64,000 nucleotides of DNA, taken from contig JAJEKV010000005.1 in NCBI GenBank assembly GCA_021234155.1, positions 496,001-560,000 on the forward strand, in the 5' to 3' direction. The notes below the pieces were generated by a model. It was not told the DNA's origin. It did not search any database and saw only the letters and a program-made list of their open reading frames with translations. Made by a program: the position numbers and the translations under genes. Position 1 is the first letter of the stretch. Every line of letters begins with the position of its first letter. Positions 48,040 through 58,491 of this stretch are shown in pieces. Source of the DNA: Isoetes taiwanensis. Lineage: Eukaryota; Streptophyta; Lycopodiopsida; Isoetales; Isoetaceae.

Positions 48040-48708
48040 ATGGCTATGGCAGATCTCAAAAAACATGGCTCCTCTCTAAAATGCAAACTTGCCCATCACC
48101 TTTTCATCTGTCGTACTGGTATTGTCGTCGAGCGCTTTCATGACTCTCGCCCCTTTCATCAGCAACTTCGTGATTTGGGTTCCCAGATTCATGCTCAGAT
48201 TCATGCTATCAATCATCAAATTGATGCATTGGGTTGTTCTCATAATCCCAGTGGTCGAATTCGTGAATTGGGTTCTAGGCCCATTCAAGCTGAAAGCTAT
48301 TCTTTACCTCGTTCCAGGGTTATTCAAGCTCAAATTCAAGCTGCAGAGAATTCTGCTACTAAGTTAAACAAATTGGTTCCGAATTCAAGGCCTGCTCGGG
48401 AAGCAGGAAATAATTCTGCAGCGAGAAATGGTAGATTCGTGCTGGATTCTGAAGACCAAATCAATCAAGAGGATGTAATTTCGTGGAATGAAGCAGGAAA
48501 CAGTCATGAAATTGATGAGCAGGCTGAAGAACAGAGGGCAGCATATTATGCGGATGAGAGATTGATCGCATCAATGCGGCAATTCTTTTGCGCACAGCCC
48601 AGATTGCTGCATATTGCAACGTCCAAATGCTCATCCTTTGCAGACCGGATTGAGGCTGTATTCGCATTGGCAGTGCGGAAGGCCCGAGGCCAAAAAACAC
48701 AAATTTAG
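48040..48708 (+). CDS. 222-codon open frame in Helitron H2, unknown
   Basis: An uninterrupted plus frame of 222 codons starts MAMADLKKHGSSLKC and ends ARGQKTQI. The middle (LRDLGSQIHAQIHAINHQID, RVIQAQIQAAENSATKL) is Gln/Ile/Ala-rich and probably helical. The end (AYYADERLIASMRQFF, SFADRIEAVFALAVRKAR) looks like ordinary protein. No membrane span or known motif is recognised. It could be a captured exon set, a fused transcript or a chance frame. Its location in a transposon argues for caution. Confidence 0.35.
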   Translation: MAMADLKKHGSSLKCKLAHHLFICRTGIVVERFHDSRPFHQQLRDLGSQIHAQIHAINHQIDALGCSHNPSGRIRELGSRPIQAESYSLPRSRVIQAQIQAAENSATKLNKLVPNSRPAREAGNNSAARNGRFVLDSEDQINQEDVISWNEAGNSHEIDEQAEEQRAAYYADERLIASMRQFFCAQPRLLHIATSKCSSFADRIEAVFALAVRKARGQKTQI

Positions 48709-48872
48709 ACGCCATCCACCGCCATAGCTAGACACGTTACCAGAATCTGATGGAGAAGATTGTCCAGGAAAAACGTGGCAATAAAGGAAAGAAATAGATT
48801 GCGGCCCAGAAACTTTTTAAGGGAACAAAAAAGAAAAAAGGAAAATTACAATATCAATTACATATGTAGAGA

Positions 48873-49210
48873 TAAGAATTCCTTAGATTCTCCAAGGCCT
48901 CATGAAGATTTTTGTAGTTTCGATAGATTGCCTTATATTTTATGAGATTCCTTTAGATTTTTTTGAGATTCAAGCATTCTAGAATGTTGTAAAACTTCAT
49001 GTACGGTGCATGTTCCAGTGTTCCTACGATGTAAGTTCCTGTCAGGTCTCATAGATTCTCCAAGATTCTATATAGATTCCTTTAGATTTTATGAAGATTC
49101 CTCTAGGTTGCATCAAGATTCCCTTAGGTACCTTTAAATTATATGAGATTCCCTGACATTAGGAAGGTTCCCTCACATTCTCTTAGATTTAATGAAGATT
49201 CTCCCAGTAT
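48873..49210 (+). repeat. Degenerate minisatellite, right part
   Basis: Continues the 46645-46886 tract after Helitron H2. Units such as CCTTTAGATTTTATGAAGATT recur with 18-25 bp spacing. ACGGTGCATGTTCC near 49002 matches the left part. Confidence 0.8.
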
Positions 49211-49359
49211 CTGTAAAATGAAGACTTGCTCACGCCAAGAATCCATCTCAATGCTCTCATACATAACTTCAGGCCCCTCAATTGATAAAGTAACCTTCCT
49301 GTGTTTTCATCATAGCTGGAGTTTCTATACAATGAGCAGAAGAAATTAATCCTATCTTT

Positions 49360-49979
49360 CTAAAGCTGTCTAATGTATTGGGACCTTATCTCCACGAGGT
49401 CATCCACACTGTACTGGACTGTGCAATCTAGATTGCAATACTCTTGTCCCCTAATTGCCTCTAGGTTTTCTTTGGTTGGGGCCATACTTTCCATCCTTTC
49501 TAAATATTTGTCATTTCTAGCCCTCTTGGGCACCCTTGGCAGCCTTTTTTGAAAAATGTAGCGCCTCTTCCTTGTGATCAAAGGATGCTCATCCACCACT
49601 CCACATTGCCTGGGGTGGGCCTTGGGGTATGTAGTTCAGTTGGGCCTTCCAGGTTCTCACCATTCTTGTGTGTAATATATCTAATTGGCCATCTTAACTG
49701 AGTTTGGGACTCCAACAACCCAGAGCACACAATGCAGTCACTAGAGCTTCCCTGGGACTTGATTGTATCAACTTGGATAAGAAGCTTCCCAATGCCAACT
49801 CCAAGATGATCAGCTCCCAGCCTTTCATCATTCACACTATCTAAAGGATCAACTGCAGTTATGATGCCCTCTGCAAAGACCGTCTCGTTGCACGAGTGCA
49901 ACAATAAGCAGGCCATCTTCCTCCATTGGAGCCGAGGGCAATGTCCTGTGATGGGCTTCCTTGACTCCATTCTGCTCAT
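49360..49979 (-). pseudogene. Two overlapping frames, possibly transposon-derived
   Basis: The upstream minus frame (49979-49578) carries LLLHSCNETVFAEGIIT, DPLDSVNDERLG and RWPIRYI, a layout that loosely recalls the C-terminal domain of En/Spm-type proteins (GTIxSTDP ... LG ... IAWPxxxI). The downstream frame (49599-49360) has a Lys/Arg-rich start, then EAIRGQEYCNLDCTVQYSV and LVEIRSQYI, a Cys-containing pattern seen in some plant transposon proteins. They overlap by 22 bases in different frames, so one frameshift would join them. No terminal repeats were found. The family assignment is weak. Confidence 0.4.
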
Positions 49980-49984
49980 CTCAC

Positions 49985-50097
49985 ATGCTCCCTAAATGAA
50001 AGAGCACACATTAAAACCATATAGCCATGAACACTACAAATCAATAAACAATAAAATATTAAGATAAAACCATATAACATATAAACCATATATAATA
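49985..50097. repeat. AT-rich block, left part (Helitron target)
   Basis: Consists of phrases such as ACATTAAAACCATATA and CATATAAACCATATAT. Equivalent sequence resumes at 52229 and 62933 when elements H3 and H4 are removed. Confidence 0.65.
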
Positions 50098-51338
50098 CAA
50101 GAAATTTATCGCGGCGGCCAAGGCCGCCGCGAACATTTCTCTTTATTGATTCCCAGGTACTCTATGAAGAGGAATTCTTGGCCACTATGGACGTTTTCCT
50201 ATCTGATAAACAACATGAAGTTGGAAGTTCTGAAAACTAGCCAACAATAACTAAAACCGAAGTAGTCATGAAGCCCTTATGGGACATATATTGGCCTCAA
50301 GGGGTTACACATTCTATGCCCCTAAAGTCACTTTTAGCTAGAGAATTTAACTTTGAGTGTAAGTTACTTTTTGCCAAAGTTAGGCCATGGTTATAAATGC
50401 ATAGGATCAAGAGATGTTCTTGGGACTGATTTGTTCTGAGACAAATTTACCTTGAGCTATGGTGGAACATTGTAATGGTTTGGGACATTGATTCGAAAAA
50501 ATTCTAATAAAAAGGAGCCTTTTTTATTAGTCATAAAAAATGCTAAATGAGAATATAATATATCATATATATCAATAGAACCGTCTAGCCTAGGCCTAAA
50601 ACAAGTGTTTTTGAGAAATAACTCTACAAATGTTAAGCTATCACAATATTACAATGATACCCTTCCCCTCGGAAATATTCTTGAATACGGTTGCAAAAAA
50701 AGTGAGAATAGCATTGCAAAAAAAAAGTGAGAACCCTAAATAGCATCAGCGGAATTACTGCTCTGGATTCGGCCTTGGGTTTTTTAAGAATTGTCATCCA
50801 GCATTTGTTTAAGATATATTTAATGATAACAATTGTTTAATAAAAATGTGTCAAAGGTATCTAAATGATGACGTGGTGGTACGAAGTCGGTGCAGAAAAA
50901 CAGATAAAAACTAGGTAACAACGATATTGCATACAGTGGAAGCAAGAATGGATCGGATTCGGGATTGTAGAAGCCCAAAGCTGAAATTACTAACGTGAAT
51001 AAGGGACCAGAGCCTAAATCAAATTGTTTGCAGGAGGAACCAAAGACTGGTAGTGATCTGGGCCCGAAATTGTTGGAATGATCTTAAAATCAATCGATGG
51101 CAGAGGGCAGATAAATTGTAGGAGACCTTAAATGATCTGGAGGATCACTGTGTTGAGAAGATTTAAGTGAAGTTTCATGTGTTTTCACTTGCAGGAAGGA
51201 TGTGTTGTGTTTCCTCTGTTTTTTGTTTCGATTATCAAGTTACAGGTAATAGCTCTTGGGCCGCTCAGCTTTCTCTAACCTGAAAATAACAGTAGAAGTG
51301 CAGCCTTTATAAGTTGCAGGTGTTGTAGAGGTGTAGAG

Positions 51339-51539
51339 GTGTTGGAGGCTCAGTATTGGAATTTATCTTGGTTACCTTTAGATCATCGCATTGAAGCCAA
51401 CATTGTGAGTGATTTTCTGTCTTTTTTGCAAAGTCCTCTGTGTAAGCAATTCAACTTGATTTTGGAAGAAGCAATTACAAACGGATGGCTCATAAGCAGT
51501 CAATTCTGGATCCAATCCATGTCATTTTATATGCAATGA
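51339..51539 (+). other. Coding-like open frame in H3, unrecognised
   Basis: A 66-codon frame containing LPLDHRIEANIVSDFLSFL and QFNLILEEAI has ordinary protein composition and ends at a TGA. It has no recognised motif. I record it as possible captured exon sequence. Confidence 0.25.
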
Positions 51540-51686
51540 CATCCATCCACCTATCTCCGCAGTTAATTTCACGCTGAAATTAATGTCACATTAAAGTATT
51601 ACAGTTCAGAGTATTACAGTTAAAAGAAACGAAGCGACACAATTCTGATCATAGATCTAAATCCGATTGTTGCCTCTTAAGTCCAC

Positions 51687-52190
51687 ATGCGCTTTAATTT
51701 TGCCCAAATCACAGAAGGAAAGGTCTTTCTTCCCTCTGAGGCTGTGTTTGCAGGAACAGAGCTTCCCCTGCTCTTTCACTTACATAATACAAAATCCAGA
51801 GCAACTAGTTGCCGAATTGAATTACTTGCTAGATTGAACCCTGCAACCGCACATTATGACATGCCAAACACGACAGAAGAGGCGATCATACGCCTCTCAG
51901 TTTTCCAAAAATGCGGAAGCCCGGAAGCAATCCATCTGAGGAATAGACCTACCAAGACGCCAAATTCAAGTTCCAGAGGCCCGAAATTGAGGCAAGCCTG
52001 CAGGAATGCTGCTAGTATAAGAGGTCCAGTCGTGTCCGCCGTCCCTGTTGCCATGTTGCTACCAATAGATCGCGCCCATAGCTGTATCCTTATACCGTTT
52101 GCCAGCTTATACTTCACCGAAAATTCTTCACCGGAAATTTGTACCCAGGAAAAAGTAGGACAGGTGTCAACAGAAAAAGATAGAATATAG
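51687..52190 (+). other. 167-codon open frame in H3, unrecognised
   Basis: The plus frame is open for 167 codons and the opposite strand is also open over 51854-52117, so the coding strand is not clear. No family is recognised. Confidence 0.25.
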
Positions 52191-52228
52191 GAATCGAATC
52201 TTTGGAGAATGACTTATATATGGGTAGA

Positions 52229-52275
52229 ATAGACATTAAATATAAACCATACAACCATATAAACATATATGTATA
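52229..52275. repeat. AT-rich block, middle part
   Basis: CATTAAATATAAACCATA and AAACATATATG match the text that begins at 62935. It lies between the ends of H3 and H4. Confidence 0.65.
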
Positions 52276-53146
52276 CAAGAATTTAGCGCTGGCAGGGCCA
52301 GCGCCTTTTGCACCCCTGGGAGTTTCAATAATTGTACTTTGTCAAGTGCATAAATGAGCTCTATTGCACTACAAAATAACGTAAGAACCAGAGTTGTAGA
52401 TATGGGTGATACCTTGCTAAATTGGAGAGGGACTTAATAGAGAAAAGAGAGGACGAGAAGATGGTTGAGGATTTGGCATATTATTGGAATATGATGAAGT
52501 GAATGAAGTTGAAATAAAACATCCCAATTGAAGTTTCATATTGTTATAGTATTGTTATGCGATATGGTTATTGAAGGTTTTAGGCTGTATTCATATGCTA
52601 TGAGCGTAGGTTGCTGATGATGTTGCCCTCGATTATGTCGTAAGATAGAGCCCACGGTATCTAAAGCTCTTCCCAGGTTGGTAAATCATGAGCTTTACAA
52701 ATCATGCGATTTGTCTAAGGTTTCTATCATGCGACAAATGATTTAAGTGATTTTCTCTTTAAGTGAGCACATGCGTTGAATTGATCTAAGTGAAAGATAT
52801 TTCAAAGCCCATGGATTCACCATTGATGTGAGTTTGCATATATCCTAAACGATAAGTTTTAATGGTTAAGAGGTGATATGTATATCTCCCCTTAAAGAGT
52901 AATTTAGCTTTCAATGGTTTGAATAACATAGAGTAAAAGTGTGAGCACCCGATAAGTGGTTGGCTCACCAACACTGAATGAGTGATAGAGGGTTTTTCTA
53001 AAAGGATAATGAGCAGATTCAGTCCGAAATTAGGCCCTTTTTGCACAGAAGCTGCAGGCTTCTTAGATTTTGCAGATGTGTAAGGCCGGCCAAAATTTTT
53101 CCTTCAAGCATATTCTGAGATAGGTCCGAGGATTACATCTACAAAG

Positions 53147-53400
53147 CAATTTAAGCCATTGAAAATTAGACATGTCTCTGAAACTGTACTTTTGCAGATT
53201 GATACGTTTTTATCATCTGATACAATTTCTTCATCAAGCCTTATAAAAGAACAAGATTTATCTTTACTGCTCGAGTTTTGCTCTCTAACAGATGAAAAAG
53301 TCGAGTCAATTCCAAAAAAATTGCAGGGGAGGAGGATGAGATGGAGCTTCTTAGTGAATTTAAAGACGTCATTGGCATTATGTGTCTCTGATTCTGCTTA
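53147..53400 (+). other. Coding-like segment, unrecognised
   Basis: The frame ending at 53401 reads KPLKIRHVSETVLLQIDTFL, SSLIKEQDLSLLLEF and SLTDEKVESIPKKLQG. An alternative frame continues EEDEMELLSEFKDVIG. The text looks like real protein and could be an exon fragment carried by H4, but no family or paired splice sites are evident. Confidence 0.3.
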
Positions 53401-53667
53401 AGATCACAGTAACAATTTCAGCCACAGAGATTTATAGTCCTTTCTGTTCTTTGGTTCTCTGTAGGCAATTCAAATGAAAACTCTAATCCGAGGTACAATC
53501 TTCTATTATTTATGAGATAAAGCCTGTCTGTTATGAGTTATAAGGCCCATGGGCCTGATTCCCATGCCCCAAAGCAGGGGCCTGGCCTGATTCACAAGCC
53601 CCAAAGTAGGAGCTTGGTCTAGTTTGCAGACCCAAAACATATACAGTGATTTGGGTATGTACCTTGA

Positions 53668-53876
53668 TGGAATATGCATTGGACGTGGCCTTTTGGCTAA
53701 AGAGGGACATGGCATATTTAGATGGCCTTTTGGCTAAAGAGGGACACGGGCCTTTAAAGGCCAAAGGACGTGCAGGCTATATAGATGCTCGGGGGAGAGT
53801 TCAAGGACAGTTATCTTTTGGCTGTGAGCTCGTGGTTGGGTAGTGAGTTGGCTTGCAACGTCACGAGTTCATTTCA
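53668..53876 (+). repeat. 5' LTR of gypsy-3
   Basis: Begins TGGAATATGC and ends GTTCATTTCA. It contains an internal pair of CCTTTTGGCTAAAGAGGGAC units at 53688 and 53726, and a TATA-like CTATATAGAT that probably directs element transcription. Confidence 0.95.
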
Positions 53877-53877
53877 G

Positions 53878-53889
53878 TGGTATCAGAGC
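53878..53889 (+). promoter_or_regulatory. Primer binding site of gypsy-3 (initiator tRNA-Met)
   Basis: TGGTATCAGAGC starts one base after the LTR, the common initiator tRNA-Met complement. Confidence 0.9.
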
Positions 53890-53900
53890 AACAAGTTTCG

Positions 53901-56279
53901 ATGGCCGGTTCCCCTGCCAATGTTAACTTGGAAGATGAAGAGCTCAAGGAAAAACTTTTTGAGTTAGAGCGTGATAATTCGCTCATGAGAGAAAAACTTG
54001 CAGCTGCCGAGGCTCGAATTGCGGAGCTGCAAGAACTGGATTCTCTGCGAGCGCAGGTGGCGCAGTTGCAGCAAGCTGCAGGGCGTCCACGTAGTGGCAT
54101 CAAAACGGGTGCCAACGTCAAAATTGAATTCAAAAAGTATTCCGCTGCCACTAATGATGCTGATGAACTTTTCGCATGGCTCCGGGATTTGAATTCATAT
54201 TTTGCGAAGACTAAGGATGACGAAGACACTCAGTTATATTTTGCTGAGCGTCATCTGGATGGGGTTGCAAAGGACTGGTGGCTGGATATCCAGAAGAACC
54301 AGCCAGTCGATCAACCTATTGTTACATTTGCGGAATTTGAAAAGCAAATCAAAAATCGTTTTTTGGGTCATAATTGGGAGCGAGATCTTATTGCTGAATG
54401 GAATAAGTTGACCCAACAAAACACGGAAACTGTTAGAGCCTTTGCAGCACGAGTTTTAAAGAAAGGACTTCAGCTTAGTAAAAATGATACTGAGAAGTCT
54501 GAAAAACTCATGGGTGGGGTTCATCGTTGGGTACGAGCAAAGCTCGACCTGCAAGTTGCCAATCTTTCTTTTGGTGAGCTTTGTAAGATGGCAGAGAAAG
54601 TCGAGGAGGAAGGTTTGGCCCTTACTGAAGCCATTAATGCTCAACGTGGCCTCAAAGTTTCTATGAAAGAGGCGAGTGGTTTTCGTGATAAATCAATGGG
54701 ATCTGCTCCAGGGTCTGGGCCATTCAAACGGCCGCACACAGACGTTGCAGATAACGAACCTGTTGGGGCCAAAGAGCCAAAGGAATCGTATCAAGCGCGC
54801 AAGAAGCAGCTTATGCGGGAAAATAAGTGTTTTGTTTGTTATTCAACTGATCATAAGTTTTATGAATGCCCTACTTACTTGGAAAAGAAGAAAGGGGAAC
54901 GAAAGGAGGCTACACCTACTCTTAAGTCTGGGACTAAGAAAGAGGATAAAAGTAAGAAAGTAGCTTCTGTTCGCGGAGATGGAAAAGGGAAAAAGGTGGC
55001 TACGGTCCGGGAAAAATCGGATATGGATTCTGTTGAGAATAGTAGTCTCTTACGATTTTGGGCTACTATTCAAGATCAAAAAGTACATGTCTTATTCGAT
55101 CCGGGTAGTGAGTTTGATTTTATTTCTGCTCGCTTGGTGAAAGAACTAAAATTAACTTCTATTCCTTTATCAAGTGATGTAGAATTATCTTCTGCTTTCT
55201 TGAATGTTGCCCCTCCGCCTTCTTCATTTATGGTCAAGGATGTTGAATTTCAATTGCAGGGATATATCTGTAAACGTTCTTTCATGGTTTCTGACCTTGG
55301 AGGTATGGATATTATTCTAGGCATGCCATGGCATAAGGCTATTAATCCTCTTATAGATTGGAAAGCGGGTGTTGTTATGTTATCCTTGGAAGGGGGTAAA
55401 AAGACCTTCAAGTTTGTGAAGGATGATATCGTTTCCCGTATTCCCACAGTTTCTGTTGTACAGTTTAAACGTTTGGCAATGAAAACTCATTTCGTGTATT
55501 TGGTGGTTTTGCGTTCTAAGCTAGATGTATCCCCATTAAATGAGCGTCAAACAAGCTTTTTGCATTATTTTGATGATGTCTTTTCAAATGAAATTCCACA
55601 AACTTTACCACCCCAACGTTTGGAGGACCACAGGATTGATCTTCTTCCTGGGAAAGAACCTCCTAATCAAGCTCCTTATCGGAGAATGCATGGCCAACAA
55701 GTTGAGATTAGGCGCCAGCTTGATGAGTTGCTTCAAGCTGGATTGATCCGCCATAGTTCTTCACCTTTTGGTGCTCCTGTCTTGTTGGTTAAGAAAAAAG
55801 ATAATTCCTGGCGCATGTGTATAGATTATCGCGCTTTGAATAAGATAACCATTAAGAATCGGTTTCCTATACCACGGGCGGATGATTTGTTTGATGAACT
55901 CCAAGGTGCCACAGTTTTTAGCCGTCTTGATCTTAAGTCAGGGTATTGGCAACTTAAGGTTGCGCCTGAAGATGTTCATAAGACTGCGTTTAGGACAACC
56001 TTTGGACATTATGAGTTTTTGGTCATGCCATTTGGACTTACAAATGCGCCAGCTTCTTTTGCGAGGCTAATGGGGCGAATATTTGAAGATGTGCATGGCG
56101 TTTATGTTGTCGTGTTCTTTGATGACATATTAGTTTTTAGTAAGTCCGAGGAAGACCATTACTTGCATTTGTGGGAGGTTTTCCGTCGGTTGAGGGAGGA
56201 GTCTATGACTCTTAATCCTAAGAAAAGTATCTTTTTCCAATCGGAAATTGAATATTTGGGTCATATTGTTTTCTTTTGA
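53901..56279 (+). pseudogene. Gypsy-3 gag-protease-RT frame, cut by a frameshift
   Basis: I take ATG 53901 as start because it is the first after the primer site; the frame is open upstream only into the LTR. The 792 residues hold an N-terminal coiled coil (about 10-60), a gag core with AKDWWLDIQ and TVRAFAARVL (about 120-200), a CCHC knuckle CFVCYSTDHKFYEC (310-323), a retropepsin site FDPGSEFDFIS (Asp400; the usual DTG/DSG is DPG) and RT motifs CIDYRALN, SRLDLKSGYWQ, MPFGLTNAP and FFDDILVF (catalytic Asp pair 741-742). The frame stops at 56277, just after EIEYLGHIV, where the family normally continues. Gag-pol is a single frame here, as in many chromoviruses. Confidence 0.9.
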
Positions 56280-57561
56280 GGGTCTTAAAGTTGATCCCAA
56301 AGAAGGTTCAAGCAATTGTGGATTGGCGGTACCTACCCGGTTCTTTGCATTGCGTTCCTTTTTGGGCTTATGCGTTACTATAGGAAGTTTGTACAAATTT
56401 TGCTTTCGTTTAGCTTCAGATTTATATTTGTTGCTACGAAAAGATGTTCCTTTCCAATGGAATCATACTCATCAGTTTGCTTTCCAAGTTTTAAAGGATG
56501 CCATGGTTAATCCTCCTGTTCTGCGTTTGCCAAAGTTTGGTCTACCTTTCTTGTTATGTGTTGATGCAAGTGGTATGGCTTTGGGCGCAGTTTTGATGCA
56601 GGATGGTCATCCTATTGCTTATGAAAGTCGGAAGTTTTCTGATGCGGAAAGTAGATATAGTGTGTATGATAAGGAATTTCTGGCTGTCATTCATGCTTTG
56701 AAAGTGTGGCGACACTATCTTATAGGGTCCACAGTTCATATTTTGACTGACCACCAAAGCATTCGGCACATTGTTTCACAGAAAACCTTATCGGAAAGGC
56801 AGTTGAAATGGGTTGCTTTTATGCAGCAATACGATTTCTCAGTGGATTATCGTCCTGGTAAAGAGAATGTTGTAGCTGATGCTTTAAGTCGACGTTATGC
56901 AGTTTGTTCTCTTTCTATAGCCCAATCCAACCATTTGGAGGAAATGAAGCCATTGTATGCCACTGACCCTGATTTTAAAGATATTTGGTTGTTAGCTCAA
57001 AGTGGCAATGCATATGGATATAAGATCGTTAATGGGTTCTTGTATAAAGGTCCAAAGCTATGCATTGTGCGGAACTTTCGGTCACTTATTCTTAAAGAAG
57101 TTCATGATGCACCTACTGCGGGTCATCGTGGCGTGGGGGCAACTTTGGCAAAGCTTGAACCATACTTTATTTGGCCTGGATTGAGGAGAGATGTTTTGGT
57201 TCATATTCGGCATTGTGTTACTTGTCAACGGATAAAGAAAGCGAACAAGAAACCTCATGGTGTTCCTTTATCCTTGCCTATTCCTGAGGCAAAGTGGGAA
57301 CAGATCACTATGGATTTTATTGTTGGTCTTCCTACCAGTTCTCGCAAGAACACTGTTATTTGGACAATTGTTGATTGTTTAACTAAGCATGCTCATTTTA
57401 TTCCTTGTTCGGATAAGTTGACGGCTTATAGTGCGGCTACGCTCTTTATCAAAGAGATATTTAGGCTACATGGGTTGCCAAAGATTATTATATCTGATCG
57501 TGATACAAAGTTTACTAGTAAATTCTGGAAGGCATTGTTTATGCAATTGGGGACGAGTTAA
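56248..57561 (+). pseudogene. Gypsy-3 RT end, RNase H and integrase frame
   Basis: This frame picks up the polyprotein after the first indel. It is itself scrambled between 56300 and 56420, where three frames alternate. It then reads FLLCVDASGMALGAVL and YDKEFLAVIHALKVWRHYL (RNase H), YRPGKENVVADALSR, the integrase finger GHRGVGATLAKL and CVTCQRIKKAN, and the core with WEQITMDFIVGLP and IISDRDTKFTSKFW, which carry the first two catalytic Asp residues. It ends at a premature TAA at 57559 in the stretch that should read on into the catalytic Glu region. Confidence 0.88.
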
Positions 57562-57604
57562 GGTTCTCTCTGCGTTTCACCCTTAAACCGATGGACAATC
57601 CGAG

Positions 57605-57787
57605 GTGGTAAATAAAGTTATTTGTTCCATCTTAAGGGGGTTTGTCAATGAACATCAAGGTCATTGGGAAGAGTATTTGCCTATTGCTGAATTTGTGTAT
57701 AATAATACCTATCAGTCTACCATAAAGATGACCCCTTTTCAAAGGTCTATGGTCAACTGTATGGAGCCACTCTTTTCGAGTGTGTGA
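57605..57787 (+). pseudogene. Gypsy-3 integrase, end of catalytic core
   Basis: Reads RGFVNEHQGHWEEYLPIAEF and YNNTYQSTIKMTPFQ, the usual segment after the integrase catalytic Glu. A third frame is used, so indels lie on either side. The preceding TDGQSEVVNK stretch with the Glu is readable just upstream. Confidence 0.85.
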
Positions 57788-57894
57788 GGATGTTCCAGTG
57801 CCGATGATTTGGTTATTGAGCATAAGGATCTCATAGACTTGCTTCAAGCTCAGATTGAGATGCTCAAGCATCTTTTGGAAATAAATCATCTAAG

Positions 57895-58443
57895 TTGCGG
57901 CAACCAGTGGTTTTTAAGGAAGGAGATTGGGTATGGATGAGGATCCATAAAGGTCACTTTAAGAAAGATGCGCGCAAGAAGGATCTTAAGTTGGCACCCC
58001 GTTTCCATGGACCATTTCAAGTTATTAAAGTGGTCAATGAGAATGCATATCAGTTAAGATTGCCTCAAGGTTGGAAAATGCATGATGTGGTGAATGTTTC
58101 ATTCCTAAAGGCTTATCATGGTAAGGAGTTACCTCAACTTGGGAGGTTAACTGAGCCAGAATTGATTGATGATTCCGAAGTTCTAGAGACGGAAACAATT
58201 TTGGCGGATAAATCCACTAGTGGTTCAAGACAATACTTGGTTAAGTTTGCTGACAAAGCTTTGGAGGACGCTTCATGGGTACGTGGCAATGTTTTAGATG
58301 ACTATCTGGATATTCTACAAGAATATAAGGACCGGAAGGCAAAGGAAGCTAAGGGACAACAAGATGTCCAAGAACAGGCTTCTACTAGCCGGCCTAAGAG
58401 AGGGCCAAGGAAAGATTATGCTAAGATAGCTAAAGGAAATTAA
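57895..58443 (+). pseudogene. Gypsy-3 integrase C-terminus and chromodomain-like tail
   Basis: Contains FKEGDWVWMRIHKGHF, LKLAPRFHGPFQVIKVVNEN and LPQGWKMHDVVNVSFLKAY (integrase C-terminal fold), then YLVKFADKALEDASWV and LDDYLDIL, which fit a chromodomain with some loss of aromatic-cage residues. It ends in a Lys/Arg-rich tail at TAA 58441, 48 bases before the 3' LTR. Confidence 0.85.
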
Positions 58444-58476
58444 AGACCCCTTTTGCAGCAGAGGACTGCTGCAATG

Positions 58477-58491
58477 TCAAGAGAGGGGGAA
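58477..58491 (+). promoter_or_regulatory. Polypurine tract of gypsy-3
   Basis: TCAAGAGAGGGGGAA adjoins the TGGAATATGC of the 3' LTR. Confidence 0.85.

Larger units (their letters stand above)
46887..48872 (-). mobile_element. Helitron-like element H2 with captured gene fragment
   Basis: On the minus strand it starts TCTCTACATATGTAATTG after an A and ends hairpin-spacer-CTTG before a T. Deleting it rejoins TTAGATTTTA with TAAGAATTCC, restoring the unit of the surrounding minisatellite with no target duplication, as expected for a Helitron. Length 1986 bp. The hairpin (about 46897-46919) is imperfect. It has no RepHel transposase and so is non-autonomous. Inside, on the opposite strand, are a piece of an F-box/MYND gene (47852-48002) and a 222-codon frame (48040-48708). 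Confidence 0.75.
50098..52228 (-). mobile_element. Helitron-like element H3
   Basis: The 3' end (plus-left) is clear: CAAG at 50098-50101, an 8-nt spacer, then a perfect 10-bp GC stem (50110-50119 with 50122-50131), the same as in H1. A plausible 5' end on the minus strand, TCTATTCTACCCATATATAAG, abuts AT-rich flank at 52229. The base before TC is G rather than the usual A, so this end is less certain. Length would be 2131 bp. Coding-like frames at 51339-51539 and 51687-52190 are unrecognised and may be captured sequence. No RepHel gene. Confidence 0.5.

Noticed and set aside
51854-52117. 87-codon minus frame in H3 as a membrane protein.
   Set aside because: The opposite strand is also open over the whole stretch and no motif or splice signal supports either strand.
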